IMG/VR virus record: IMGVR_UViG_3300009507_003477
Location: 1-32,573 of that record
Reading direction: 5' to 3' (one strand)
Source of the DNA: a virus
Length of the DNA: 32,573 nt
The notes under the pieces were generated by a model, which saw only the letters and a list, made by a program, of their open reading frames with translations, had not been told where the DNA came from and made no database searches. Made by a program: the position numbers and the translations under genes. This document shows positions 1 through 8,974 of this stretch, piece after piece; within the stretch, counting starts at the first letter, position 1, and every line of letters begins with the position of its first letter.

Positions 1-56
1 AAAAGATACAAGGTCAACTTGATAAAATAAAATCTACATTAAACTTTACGGAGTAA
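1..56 (+). CDS. 3' end of an upstream gene (partial)
   Basis: An open frame enters from the left edge (codons begin at position 3) and stops at TAA 54-56. The visible tail reads KIQGQLDKIKSTLNFTE, a charged helical-looking C-terminus. The stop lies three bases before the ATG at 60, the tight spacing seen between the other structural genes, so this is probably the last part of a preceding structural gene. Too little is visible to name it, and the other two frames close sooner. Confidence 0.45.
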   Translation, partial: KIQGQLDKIKSTLNFTE

Positions 57-59
57 ATT

Positions 60-1070
60 ATGTCTTGGAAATTGTTCAAAGTAAATATGTTAATGTACAT
101 GAACAATCCAATGGGGGTTGTTACATCTGCTCAATTTGTAATTAAACTTGTTACTGAATACGATTCGTGTATGAGACGAGGTGGTCAATTAATAGGTAAA
201 GAATCTGTATTAGTAGGTAATATTGGCTTAATGACTACACTTCTTAATGTTGCCCATGCGAAGGCACTTACAAAAACCCAACCGGCTAAACATAATTTTT
301 TAATGGATGCTGGTGATGCAATAAAAGGATATTGGACTGGGGCAACTTTACAACCATTTCCTATATACCCAATACCAGCACCAGGTTCTATACAAAATAT
401 AATTTTAAACTCTGGTATGGTAACAAACCCAGGTCAATGGCCAACAACACCATTTGAAATACCAACAAAATCTTGTTTAACTTTTATAGAAGCATTTACA
501 ATGTTTGCAAAAATTCATTTGTTTACCTTACAAGGTATGTTTATGACAACCTCATTATACCCATCAGTTCCCTCACCAATTCCAGCACCCGGTGTTGCAA
601 ATTGGCAAGCTTATATCATACCAGATACACCAATGTTTGGATTAAAATTTGGTAATGAGGGTGGTGATTTAAGTAATAATGATATTGATTTAGAAAATAC
701 TTCGGGTAAAGGAAAGTACCCACAAGTAAACAAGAAATCAAAACCACTAGTATCTCCAAACATTCTATCTAATAGTAATGCAGATGGATTATCTACTACA
801 AACAAAGAAGATGAAATTGATGATAACTTAATTTCTGATTTAGGAAGTGGTTCTGATATTAGTGGTGATGAAAAACTTGATAAAATTTTAGATGCAGAAA
901 GACAAAAAGATTTAGCAGGAATTGATAGATTCTATTCTTCTGCTATTCAAGCAATAGGTAATTTTAAAAATCTACAACCAGATACTGATGCACAGTTTAA
1001 AAAGAATTTAAGTGATTTACAAAAAGAATTACAAGATGAAAAAGATAACTGTTGTGTAGATTGTGATTAA
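60..1070 (+). CDS. Hypothetical phage structural protein, 336 aa
   Basis: I do not recognise the family. The ATG is preceded by GGAG about six bases upstream. The first ~220 residues are fairly hydrophobic and rich in Pro, Gly, Met and Phe, with repeated short 'PIPAPG'-type stretches near residues 104-109 and 172-178, suggesting a compact virion-associated domain. From about residue 220 the chain turns Asn/Asp/Lys-rich and probably disordered, followed by a charged helical segment (~275-330) and a Cys-rich end (CCVDCD). It lies just upstream of the baseplate genes, so a role in tail or baseplate assembly is a context inference only. No catalytic motif is visible. Confidence 0.6.
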   Translation: MSWKLFKVNMLMYMNNPMGVVTSAQFVIKLVTEYDSCMRRGGQLIGKESVLVGNIGLMTTLLNVAHAKALTKTQPAKHNFLMDAGDAIKGYWTGATLQPFPIYPIPAPGSIQNIILNSGMVTNPGQWPTTPFEIPTKSCLTFIEAFTMFAKIHLFTLQGMFMTTSLYPSVPSPIPAPGVANWQAYIIPDTPMFGLKFGNEGGDLSNNDIDLENTSGKGKYPQVNKKSKPLVSPNILSNSNADGLSTTNKEDEIDDNLISDLGSGSDISGDEKLDKILDAERQKDLAGIDRFYSSAIQAIGNFKNLQPDTDAQFKKNLSDLQKELQDEKDNCCVDCD

Positions 1071-1092
1071 AACCTAGAAAATCAACAAAGAT

Positions 1093-1101
1093 ATATTTAT
1101 A
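1093..1101 (+). promoter_or_regulatory. ATATTTATA putative late promoter element (copy 1)
   Basis: An exact ATATTTATA lies in the gap between two genes, 27 bases before the ATG at 1129. The same nonamer precedes five other forward genes or operons and one reverse gene in this window. It would start the transcript carrying the gp25-gp6 baseplate run. No -35-like partner is evident, as in T4 late promoters. Confidence 0.6.
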
Positions 1102-1128
1102 TTAAGATAAAAGGAAATTTTTACAAAA

Positions 1129-1701
1129 ATGGATAATAAACAACTTATAAAAGTAATAAAGGCACTAGTGGAAGTTGAAGTAGCAAAGAAACATGAGACG
1201 TTTCTTAAGAACCAATTTCCAGCAATACTTGATGAAGCCGTTAAAGGTAAAATGAAAACTTTGAAAAAAACTACAACAAAAAAAGTAGTTAGTGAAGAAG
1301 TAGACCCATTTGAAATGGCAAATCAAGTATTACAAAACGAAAGAGAAGAACAACCAAAAAGACAATTCAGTAAAAACGCTGCAATTAATGAAGTTCTTAA
1401 TAATACACAACCATTCTCTAAAGAACAAAGAAGTGGAGGAACACAAGTTAAATCTGTGTTAGATTCATTTCAGAAACCACAAGTGAATGAAAGTATGGAT
1501 AAAACAGTTGAGTTTACTCAACAAGGAGCAGGAGCAGGTTTAGATGGAGTAAGAGCTTCAATGGCAGCACAAATGGGATATGGAGATATGCCAGGTGTTG
1601 GTGGAAAAAAACAAGGCTTGGGTGTAACAACTGGTTTAGCTGGATTAGATAGAATATTAAACAGAGATAACTCTGCGTTAGTTAAAAAATTTAAAAAATA
1701 A
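1129..1701 (+). CDS. Hypothetical protein of the baseplate operon, 190 aa
   Basis: Not recognised. It has a Lys-rich helical N-terminus (residues 1-55), a polar low-complexity middle rich in Gln, Glu and Asn (55-130), a Gly/Ala/Met-rich stretch (~132-165), and a basic end (KKFKK). The composition suggests a largely disordered assembly or scaffold-type protein rather than an enzyme. AAAAGGAAA about 12 bases upstream may serve as a weak ribosome site. It is the first gene after a putative late promoter. Its stop overlaps the next start (TAATG), so it is translationally linked to a small membrane protein and then gp25. A role in tail or baseplate morphogenesis is inferred from position. Confidence 0.6.
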   Translation: MDNKQLIKVIKALVEVEVAKKHETFLKNQFPAILDEAVKGKMKTLKKTTTKKVVSEEVDPFEMANQVLQNEREEQPKRQFSKNAAINEVLNNTQPFSKEQRSGGTQVKSVLDSFQKPQVNESMDKTVEFTQQGAGAGLDGVRASMAAQMGYGDMPGVGGKKQGLGVTTGLAGLDRILNRDNSALVKKFKK

Positions 1702-1820
1702 TGGTACAAGGATTAATCGTATTAATACTATTGGGAACTTCTGTTTTCGTTCTTACTAAAACTTTAAAAAAGAAAAGTTCTGGTGAGTGTGGATGTAGTG
1801 GTTGTCAATGTGGGGAATAA
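1701..1820 (+). CDS. Small Cys-rich single-pass membrane protein (FeoB-associated type), 39 aa
   Basis: This short gene starts inside the upstream stop codon (TAATG) and ends three bases before the gp25 start, so it fits the operon exactly. Residues 3-19 (QGLIVLILLGTSVFVLT) form one hydrophobic helix. A basic patch follows (KTLKKK, 20-25), then a cysteine cluster with C30, C32, C35 and C37. This architecture matches the FeoB-associated Cys-rich membrane proteins common in Bacteroidota: a short N-terminal helix, Lys-rich stop-transfer, and CxCxxCxC tail. What such a protein does in a phage baseplate operon is unknown. Metal binding, membrane anchoring of assembly intermediates, or a lysis-related role are guesses. 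The reading frame and placement are solid; the family call is by pattern only. Confidence 0.65.
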   Translation: MVQGLIVLILLGTSVFVLTKTLKKKSSGECGCSGCQCGE

Positions 1821-1823
1821 TAA

Positions 1824-2255
1824 ATGTCATACATTTTACCAAAAAGAATTGTAAAGGATACCGATGAGGCTTTAGATAACTATGCGTATGGTTTAGATTA
1901 TTCAGTAATGATTGGTTCTAATATGTTCAAATCCACATTTACTCTAGCAGATGCTGCAAGAGCTAATATTAGAAACCTTTTACAAACAAGAAAAGGTGAA
2001 AGAGTAATGCAACCAGAGTTTGGTACTGGTTTGGATGAATTACTTTTTGAACCAATGACTGGTGAGTTTGAAACAAAGGTTCAAAAAGAAATAACTAATT
2101 CGGTAAATTATTGGTTACCTTACGTTACAATAGAAGAAATTGAAATTGAGATGACAGATGAAATGAAAGATAGAAATAGAGCAACCTTAAATCTAACATT
2201 TAGAGTTGGTGAATCTATCGATTTAAATCAAGTATCATTATCAATACAGGGATAA
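1824..2255 (+). CDS. gp25: Baseplate wedge subunit gp25-like (GPW/gp25 family)
   Basis: At 143 residues it is close to T4 gp25 (132). It has the family's core: a run of Asn/Leu/Arg residues leading into 'GERVMQPEFGTGLDELLFEP' (about residues 57-76), which is the hallmark R-x-M-x-P-x-x-G-x-x-L/LLFEP motif of the GPW_gp25 fold. Alternating beta-type segments with acidic residues follow (IEEIEIEM) to the C-terminus. In contractile tails this protein sits in the inner baseplate and nucleates sheath assembly, contacting gp6 and gp53. The next gene, four bases on, is gp6-like, the usual order in T4-like and related contractile systems, which strengthens the call. Confidence 0.9.
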   Translation: MSYILPKRIVKDTDEALDNYAYGLDYSVMIGSNMFKSTFTLADAARANIRNLLQTRKGERVMQPEFGTGLDELLFEPMTGEFETKVQKEITNSVNYWLPYVTIEEIEIEMTDEMKDRNRATLNLTFRVGESIDLNQVSLSIQG

Positions 2256-2259
2256 CAAC

Positions 2260-4302
2260 ATGGCATTAAATACATCAAATAAGAAAAACAAAGGTAGGGA
2301 TATAAAGTATCTCAATAAAGATTTTGGTCAATTTAGAGAAAATCTAATTGAATATGCTAAAACATATTTCCCAACCACATATTCAGATTTTAACGAATCA
2401 TCACCTGGAATGATGTTTATCGAAATGGCATCTTACTTAGGAGATGTTCTTGGATATTACATCGATGATAACTTAAAAGAATCGATGATTCATTCTGCAG
2501 AAGATAGAAGTAATGTTGTTGCTCTTTCAAACTTCTTAGGATACAAACCAAAAGTTACTTCTCCTGCATTAACAACGATTGCAGTTTATCAAATAACACC
2601 AAGTAAAAGAAGAGCAAGTGGTAACTTGTATGATGGTGATAATAGATTTGAAATGGATGAGGGATATCTATTTAGGGTTAAAGAAGGTATGGAATTGACA
2701 TCCGATGCTGGTGTTGTATTTAGAACAACTGAATTACTAGATTTTGCAGATGATTATGAAAGAGAAGTAAATGTATATCAAAGAAACGCGTTAGGTGAAC
2801 CAACCTTTTATTTAATCAAAAAATTTGTAAATGCCATCTCTGCCGAAATTAAAGAAGTAAATGTTCAATTTAGTTCACCAAAACAATTTGATAAAATAGA
2901 TTTAGGTGATACTAATATAATTTCAATTTACGATGTAAGAGATTCAAATGGAAACAAATGGTATGAAGTTCCTTATCTTGCACAAGAAATGATTTATACT
3001 GATTATCCAAATACATCACAATTTGATAAAGATTTGGTTCAATTTAAAGATTCAGTACCAAGTATTCTTAAAGTAACGAAAACATCGAGAAGGTTTGTAA
3101 GACAAGTAAACGCAGATAATACAACTTCAATTGTATTTGGAGCAGGTAATTCAGCATCCTCAGATGAAACATTCTTACCAAACTTTAAGAATGTAGGATT
3201 GGGACTAAATAATTCAATCGATAGATTGGATGCATCATTTGACCCTGCTAACTTTTTAAAATCAAAATCATATGGACAAGCACCTGCTAATACAACATTA
3301 ACAATTAAATATTTAGTTGGAGGTGGTGTACCTGCAAACGTATCCAAAGGTTCTCTTAAGAGAATTACTAAGTTGGAATTTGATGAAGATTTAAGTTTGT
3401 TTGATAATGATGAACTACAAATGTATGGAACTGTTAAAAACTCCATTGCTGCAGAAAATGAAATACCTGCAACAGGTGGTAGAGGTGCAGAAACAATCGA
3501 TGAGATTAGAGAAAACGCACTTGCACACTATGGTTCACAAAACAGAGCAGTAACAAGAAAAGATTACCAAGTTAGAGCTTTGGCATTAGACCCAAAATAT
3601 GGTGGTGTTGCAAAAGCATACTGTGCACCAGATGGAGAGTTAGATAATAACTCACCTAGTTCCATATTGAACACTCCTGATACATTAGAAGAATTTGCTG
3701 GATTAGTACAAAGACTTGGTGGAGATGGAAAAACTGAAACTGAAATTAAAACAGAACTACAAAGATTTTTAGTAGGAAAACAGAGTAACTCTAATAGTGT
3801 AGAAAAAAATAATCCATTCGCTATTAATCTTTATTTACTTGCATATGATTCAAGTAAACACCTAACAGTTCTTAATAAAGCAGTTAAAGAAAATGTAAAA
3901 ACGTATCTTTCAGAATACAGAATGTTAACAGATGGTATAAATCTTTTAGATGGGTTTGTAATTAACATTGGTGTTGATTTTGAAATTATGACATATAACT
4001 CTTATAACAAACGAGAAGTTTTACTACAATGTATTACTGAAGTAGAAAATTATTTTAACATTGATAATTGGACTTTCAACACACCAATTAACATTTCTGA
4101 ATTAGAATTAATAATTGCAGGAGTTGAGGGAGTATTATCAGTACCAAAGTGCCAGATTGTAAATAAATGTGGTGGTGTTTATTCTAAGAATAAATACAAC
4201 ATTGAATCAGCAACAAAGGGTAAAATGGTTTATCCATCATTAGACCCTTCGGTATTTGAATTAAAATATCCTGGTAAGGATATAAAAGGGAGAGTTGTAT
4301 AA
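2260..4302 (+). CDS. gp6: Baseplate wedge protein gp6-like (Baseplate_J family)
   Basis: It has 680 residues (T4 gp6 has 660). The N-terminus contains the typical 'YFPTTYSDFNESSPGMMFIE' stretch (about residues 37-56), followed by 'LGDVLGYYIDDNLKESM', where gp6/gpJ proteins carry the conserved ASY(L/V)xDxLxYYID helix region. A later 'GGRGAETIDEIRENAL...NRAVTRKDYQ' segment (about residues 407-435) is the second well-conserved Baseplate_J signature. gp6 forms the continuous inner ring of the wedge and links neighbouring wedges. It lies directly after gp25, and its TAA overlaps the following gene by one base. I see no frameshift or missing region. Confidence 0.9.
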   Translation: MALNTSNKKNKGRDIKYLNKDFGQFRENLIEYAKTYFPTTYSDFNESSPGMMFIEMASYLGDVLGYYIDDNLKESMIHSAEDRSNVVALSNFLGYKPKVTSPALTTIAVYQITPSKRRASGNLYDGDNRFEMDEGYLFRVKEGMELTSDAGVVFRTTELLDFADDYEREVNVYQRNALGEPTFYLIKKFVNAISAEIKEVNVQFSSPKQFDKIDLGDTNIISIYDVRDSNGNKWYEVPYLAQEMIYTDYPNTSQFDKDLVQFKDSVPSILKVTKTSRRFVRQVNADNTTSIVFGAGNSASSDETFLPNFKNVGLGLNNSIDRLDASFDPANFLKSKSYGQAPANTTLTIKYLVGGGVPANVSKGSLKRITKLEFDEDLSLFDNDELQMYGTVKNSIAAENEIPATGGRGAETIDEIRENALAHYGSQNRAVTRKDYQVRALALDPKYGGVAKAYCAPDGELDNNSPSSILNTPDTLEEFAGLVQRLGGDGKTETEIKTELQRFLVGKQSNSNSVEKNNPFAINLYLLAYDSSKHLTVLNKAVKENVKTYLSEYRMLTDGINLLDGFVINIGVDFEIMTYNSYNKREVLLQCITEVENYFNIDNWTFNTPINISELELIIAGVEGVLSVPKCQIVNKCGGVYSKNKYNIESATKGKMVYPSLDPSVFELKYPGKDIKGRVV

Positions 4303-5366
4303 TGTATCATTTCGTAACCGCATCTAAAGATGCAACTATTTACTTACAACAACCATCTCAGAATACTGGGTTGGATGAAATATTAGAAGTATCTAAAACT
4401 TATTATGGTAGTTTAAAAGATATTGCACATTCTGTAATTAAGTTTGAAACAACTCCACTTTCACAATCTATTGCAAGTGGTGAAGTAACAATGAGTGCAG
4501 CAGATATGATTTTAAGAGAATGTGAATCTTCTGAAATCCCAATTGATTATACAATATATGCTTATGCAGTAACACAATCGTGGGAAATGGGTATTGGTAC
4601 TCGTTTCGATGATATTACAACTGATGGTGTAACTTGGAACTCTGTAAGAACAGGACAAGATTGGTTATCACTTGAAGAGCATTCTGCAGATACAACTGGT
4701 TCATTTAATGGTAAGGGTGGAACTTGGTTCACTGGTTCATATTCTTCACAATCATTTTCATATGAATCATCTGATATAGAAATGGATGTTAAAACAACCA
4801 TGGATGAGTGGATTGGTGGAACTCTACCAAATGAAGGATTTATTATAAAATACGATACAGCATTAGAAAACGATACTAATGATTATGGACAATTAAAATT
4901 CTTCTCAAAAGAAACAAATACAATATACCAACCTAAACTAAGAATTGGTTGGGATGATTCTTTATTCTCTACTGGTTCTTTAACCGCACTTACCTCTGAT
5001 GATATTCATGTAACCTTTAAACGATTAAAGACTAGATATAAACAAGGAAGTAAACCTATAATCAGAGTTTTTGGAAGAGAAAAATATCCTCTTAAAACTT
5101 ATACCAAACAATATTCTTATACAGATGTATATTTTTTACCATCAACAAGTTATTATCAAGTAAAAGATGTATTGACAGATGAGATAATAATTCCATTCGA
5201 TGATAATTACACAAAAGTTAGTTGTGATTCAAGTGGTAACTATTTTAAACTAGATTTAACAAATTGGGAATACAATAGAAATTATTATATTCAGATTAAA
5301 ATAGATAGAGATGGTGTAATAGAATACTTTGAAGATAAGGATTTAACTTTTACAATAGAGAAATAA
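4302..5366 (+). CDS. DNRLRE-like virion protein, 354 aa
   Basis: The start overlaps the gp6 stop by one base (TAATG). The N-terminal ~215 residues have the pattern of DNRLRE-type beta-sandwich domains: 'SKDATIYLQQPSQNTGLDE' at the start, alternating strands, a conserved WEMGIGTR (about residues 91-98), then GVTWNSVRTGQDW and DVKTTMDEW. The C-terminal part (~225-354) looks like one or two further beta domains rich in Tyr, Thr and Asp. Its place between gp6 and a coiled-coil structural protein suggests a baseplate or tail-peripheral component. Domain recognition is by residue pattern and is not a confirmed family assignment. Confidence 0.6.
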   Translation: MYHFVTASKDATIYLQQPSQNTGLDEILEVSKTYYGSLKDIAHSVIKFETTPLSQSIASGEVTMSAADMILRECESSEIPIDYTIYAYAVTQSWEMGIGTRFDDITTDGVTWNSVRTGQDWLSLEEHSADTTGSFNGKGGTWFTGSYSSQSFSYESSDIEMDVKTTMDEWIGGTLPNEGFIIKYDTALENDTNDYGQLKFFSKETNTIYQPKLRIGWDDSLFSTGSLTALTSDDIHVTFKRLKTRYKQGSKPIIRVFGREKYPLKTYTKQYSYTDVYFLPSTSYYQVKDVLTDEIIIPFDDNYTKVSCDSSGNYFKLDLTNWEYNRNYYIQIKIDRDGVIEYFEDKDLTFTIEK

Positions 5367-5367
5367 A

Positions 5368-6654
5368 ATGGCATTAGATAACAGATTTAGATTTGATGAA
5401 TTGGTAAAACAAGGTTCACAAGTAATTGTGTCTGAGGACCCTACCAATAAAAACCATACATTTATTGATGGTTCATCTACTTTTGTGTCCGCATCTCAAG
5501 ATGTACCATATGACCATTTAAAAGGTGAACGAGATGGTGAAATTACTTCATTTATTGAGAAACCAGCATATACTGAAGAACAATTAAAAAAGGCAATCGA
5601 TGTTAATATCGATGAATTAGTTAAACCACAAGGACCACCAAGACCAGATGTTGTTCCGAGAGCAGTATATGATGAATTAGAAAATAAATTTCAACAAGCT
5701 ATTGAAGATTTAGAGTCTGCACTAAATAAAATTTTAGGATTAGAAGGAGACGTTGCTCAATTAACAGCTCAATTACAAGCAGCACTTGTAGAGAATGATT
5801 CCTTACAAACTCAAAAGGCAGTTGTTGATAATCAGTTTCAACAATCAACTGAACGATATAAAGACCAAACTTCTAAATTAACACTTGCAATTATTAAATC
5901 AACTAAAGAAGCAAACGAAAGAGTTAGATTAAATGCACAAGTAGAAGGTTTAGTTGCTCAAAAAGATGTATTAAGACAAGAACTTCTTTCATTAAGAAAG
6001 ATTGTATCTGGTCTTGAAGGACAGGTTGCGGCTGGGGTTGAATCACTAAAAGTACAAACAGAGGCCGCTGCGGCACAGAGAGAAGCCCAAGCTGCAGCAG
6101 CAGAAGCTCAACGATTGGCTTTGGAAAATCAACAAAAAGCATTAGAATCTCAATTATCTGGACAAGCAGCAGAAACGGCTGCAGCTGCAGCAGGATTCTC
6201 TCCATTAAGTGATGGAGAATCATATTATCAAGTTAAAAAAACAGGTTCTGGTTCATCCGATATTGAATGGGGTACTTCAGTAGATAACCCAAAACCAGGT
6301 GCTGTTGGTACTCTTAATGTACAAAATTTAAAAGATAGTGGTGCTAAAATTACTCAAGTAAGTATAAGAGTAACTGGTGGTTTATCCAGTTACGGTCCAC
6401 TTGGATTTGGCAGTGATAATGGTAAACCAAAAACATCACAATCCATAAATGTAGCTAAAGGGGCTAAAACTTCTATTAAACTATACATGAATAGAAAAAT
6501 TGGTGGTAGGAATCAACCAGAACCAGATAGAAGTAACTTTTTAAATAAAGCACAAGATTATAATGGTAATTTTCAGGCTACTTTTAAATACGATGATGGT
6601 ACAACTACTAATAGCGATAGTTTAAGTTGGCACATAAGAAAGAATAAAAGATAA
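5368..6654 (+). CDS. Coiled-coil structural protein, 428 aa
   Basis: Three parts are visible. Residues 1-95 are a polar N-terminus ending in a Pro-rich stretch (PQGPPRPD). From about 105 to 275 there is a long heptad-rich coiled coil whose last third is almost pure Ala/Gln/Glu (QTEAAAAQREAQAAAAEAQ), typical of a trimeric or dimeric stalk. Residues ~277-428 form a Gly/Ser/Thr-rich beta domain. This stalk-plus-head layout suits a tail spike, fibre adaptor or baseplate pin. It begins one base after the previous stop and is followed three bases later by the Hint-containing protein. No enzymatic motif is seen; the specific role is unknown. Confidence 0.65.
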   Translation: MALDNRFRFDELVKQGSQVIVSEDPTNKNHTFIDGSSTFVSASQDVPYDHLKGERDGEITSFIEKPAYTEEQLKKAIDVNIDELVKPQGPPRPDVVPRAVYDELENKFQQAIEDLESALNKILGLEGDVAQLTAQLQAALVENDSLQTQKAVVDNQFQQSTERYKDQTSKLTLAIIKSTKEANERVRLNAQVEGLVAQKDVLRQELLSLRKIVSGLEGQVAAGVESLKVQTEAAAAQREAQAAAAEAQRLALENQQKALESQLSGQAAETAAAAAGFSPLSDGESYYQVKKTGSGSSDIEWGTSVDNPKPGAVGTLNVQNLKDSGAKITQVSIRVTGGLSSYGPLGFGSDNGKPKTSQSINVAKGAKTSIKLYMNRKIGGRNQPEPDRSNFLNKAQDYNGNFQATFKYDDGTTTNSDSLSWHIRKNKR

Positions 6655-6657
6655 TAA

Positions 6658-8919
6658 ATGAAGGATTTTAAAAACATAGAAGAAAAAAAAGGCTATCGAG
6701 TTGAGAAAAAAGATAGAGATATTTTTGAACGCGAAGTTCGAAGAGGTCTATTTGGTATTGATGTTGGTGATATCATTGAATTTATACTCTATGATGGAAA
6801 CGATAATCCACTTCCACAAGAGTTTACTAATGGAAAATTAGTAAGATATATTTCTTATACAGATGAAAATATTAAAAAATATTTTAGTAAAGTAAATCAA
6901 ACCAAATATAATATTAAAAGAAATGGTGCTGATGAATTTTTTATTGATTTAGAAAAATTAATTAAAGAAGCTGGATACTCTCAAGGTGTCTTTAAAACAT
7001 CAGTAGCTTTACTTAATAGAAGATTAGGTTCAGAAGAACGTAAGTTTGATAGAGCATGGATACATGAAATTTCTCCATCAAGAACCGAAGTAAGAGTTTT
7101 ACCAGTAATCGATGAATCAACTGGTAAACCAAATTCAGATTTACAAACTCGATATGATACATTCACAAGTGGTGAAGATTTCGCAGCTGATGTAATTACG
7201 TTTTTAGATGAATTTGCTGCACAATTTGATATACCAACCATTTTAAAAAATATGTTAACCTTACGAGGTAAGGTTGCAGATGGTGAGGGATATATAAAAT
7301 TAATTCAAAAAGAATTTAAAATAGATAATTTTGAAAGATGGTTATCTCTTGTAAAAATATCTTTTGATAAAGCATTAGACCATTTCAGAAATAATAGATA
7401 TTCTAATATTTTAGAACAAGAAAAATTTGGTCAACCAACTGGTGAAACTTTTGGTATTAACTTTAATTCAAAAGGAATAATACATCAACTTTGTGATATT
7501 GGAGAACAATGTGTAAATTATCATTTACCAAATCAAGAAATACGAAGTGAAACAATTAGAACACGAGGTCAACAAAAAACTATTGATTCATTAAAAAAGA
7601 TTTTAAAAACAGTAACATCAGATGGGGAGTTTTTAGCAGAAGCCCCAACAGAAAAGAAACCTGCTATTAGAGGATGTAGAGACCCTAAAGCCACAAATTA
7701 CAATGCGGCTGCAACTGTGGATGATATATGTCAATATACTGTGAATGTAACTAAGTATAAGAAAATTGCTATACCTCCACCTCCACCACCTCCAGCTCCA
7801 CCACCGTCACCAAGACCACCGGCACCAAGACCAAGTCCACCAAGACCTAAACCAGCAAGTGGTGGATATTCAATTAGTGCATCACCAATTGAAGGACAAC
7901 CAGCATCTAAAAATGGTAGACTTATACAACAATTTAGAGTACAAGCATCTCCATCGAATATTAAAAAATTTGGTGCAAATGCACACCAAGCAACAATTAC
8001 TGGTGCACCATCTTGGTGTAAGATAACCGTACCAAGTAGAAATTTAAGTTATAGTAGGGGGAGTTGTTTATTAAGAGTAAGAATGTATAAAAACGATGGA
8101 CCTGCACGTAGTGGTACTGTTTCTTTCAGTTCTACATTACCAGGAAATCCAACAACATCTGTAACCATACGACAGGAGGGTGAGGGTGCATCAGCCCCAC
8201 CACCAAGAACACCAGTACCAAGACCAAAACCAACACCACCTGCAAATCCAGCATATGGTTCTGGTAGAACAGAAAAGTGTATTCCAAATTCACCTGAGTT
8301 TGAACTTGCGATTAGATACGCAGATGGAAAGGGTGGATGGAAAACTGAATCGGTGTTAAACGCAACTAAATGTGGGTATAGAGCACCATCACCACCATCA
8401 CCACGCGGAGGCGGCGGAGGAGGAGGCGGAGGATGCTTAGTTGGTAATACCCAAACAGAAATGTCAGATGGTAGTTTTAAATCAATTAAAGATGTTAAAA
8501 TAGGAGATTCATTAATGGGATTAGATATTAAAACACTTTCTGAATGGTTTGAAGTTGAAGATAATTGGAAAGGTTCTAATATTGAACAATATGATTTTGA
8601 TGAATATCAAGTAACTAATACTATGGAAATTACTGATGCTGAAGTTTATTCTATCAATGATGGTTTATTGGAAGCTAGTGAGGACCACAAGCATCTAATA
8701 AGAAGAAATGATTTATGGATGATTCAAACAACATTACAATTACAACCTGATGATGTTTACATGGATAGAGATAAAAATGAAGTTGTGATTCATACAATAT
8801 CATGGGATAGAATAGATACTGTGTATTTGATTACGTTAAATGGTAAACATACATACTTTGCAAATAACATTTTAACCCACAATTACAAAGGAGAAGGTGT
8901 TAGAATGGCTGCAAGGTAG
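6658..8919 (+). CDS. Mosaic virion protein with BACON-like and C-terminal Hint (intein-type) domains, 753 aa
   Basis: Residues 1-330 form a conserved-looking structural module (GDIIEFILYDGND; WIHEISPSRTEVRVLP). Residues 339-360 carry the Bacteroidota/marine-virus motif GCRDPKATNYN...ATVDDICQY. A Pro-rich linker (~372-400) leads to a BACON-like beta domain (~402-511; PSWCKIT, TTSVTIRQEG). A second Pro-rich linker and a short Cys-containing segment follow, then nine glycines. The last 161 residues hold a Hint domain: C593 starts block A (CLVGNTQTEMSDGSF), a block-B-like SEDHKHLI follows, and the domain closes with HTYFANNILTHN, Asn at 742. Only 11 residues remain (YKGEGVRMAAR). The nucleophile Cys and terminal His-Asn are intact, but the +1 residue is Tyr rather than Cys, Ser or Thr. 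Cleavage of the tail therefore seems more likely than classical splicing. No homing-endonuclease insert is visible (150 aa Hint only). Confidence 0.75.
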   Translation: MKDFKNIEEKKGYRVEKKDRDIFEREVRRGLFGIDVGDIIEFILYDGNDNPLPQEFTNGKLVRYISYTDENIKKYFSKVNQTKYNIKRNGADEFFIDLEKLIKEAGYSQGVFKTSVALLNRRLGSEERKFDRAWIHEISPSRTEVRVLPVIDESTGKPNSDLQTRYDTFTSGEDFAADVITFLDEFAAQFDIPTILKNMLTLRGKVADGEGYIKLIQKEFKIDNFERWLSLVKISFDKALDHFRNNRYSNILEQEKFGQPTGETFGINFNSKGIIHQLCDIGEQCVNYHLPNQEIRSETIRTRGQQKTIDSLKKILKTVTSDGEFLAEAPTEKKPAIRGCRDPKATNYNAAATVDDICQYTVNVTKYKKIAIPPPPPPPAPPPSPRPPAPRPSPPRPKPASGGYSISASPIEGQPASKNGRLIQQFRVQASPSNIKKFGANAHQATITGAPSWCKITVPSRNLSYSRGSCLLRVRMYKNDGPARSGTVSFSSTLPGNPTTSVTIRQEGEGASAPPPRTPVPRPKPTPPANPAYGSGRTEKCIPNSPEFELAIRYADGKGGWKTESVLNATKCGYRAPSPPSPRGGGGGGGGGCLVGNTQTEMSDGSFKSIKDVKIGDSLMGLDIKTLSEWFEVEDNWKGSNIEQYDFDEYQVTNTMEITDAEVYSINDGLLEASEDHKHLIRRNDLWMIQTTLQLQPDDVYMDRDKNEVVIHTISWDRIDTVYLITLNGKHTYFANNILTHNYKGEGVRMAAR

Positions 8920-8974
8920 ACAAGCAACTCTAAACCAAAGATAAAATAATACTTCCAACAAATAATTGAATAAG

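Noticed and set aside
3039-3446. Minus-strand open frame of 135 residues inside gp6
   Set aside because: It lies wholly within a confidently identified gene on the other strand, has no motif, ribosome site or promoter, and is explained by the base composition of the plus-strand gene.
7766-8026. Plus-strand frame of 86 residues rich in His and Gln
   Set aside because: Alternate frame of the CCA-rich Pro linker in the Hint-containing protein; the odd composition comes from the repeat codons.
6981-8400. Possible second intein or insertion in the 753-residue protein
   Set aside because: Only one Hint-type Cys block and one His-Asn end are visible, both in the C-terminal 161 residues; the rest reads as structural, linker and beta domains.
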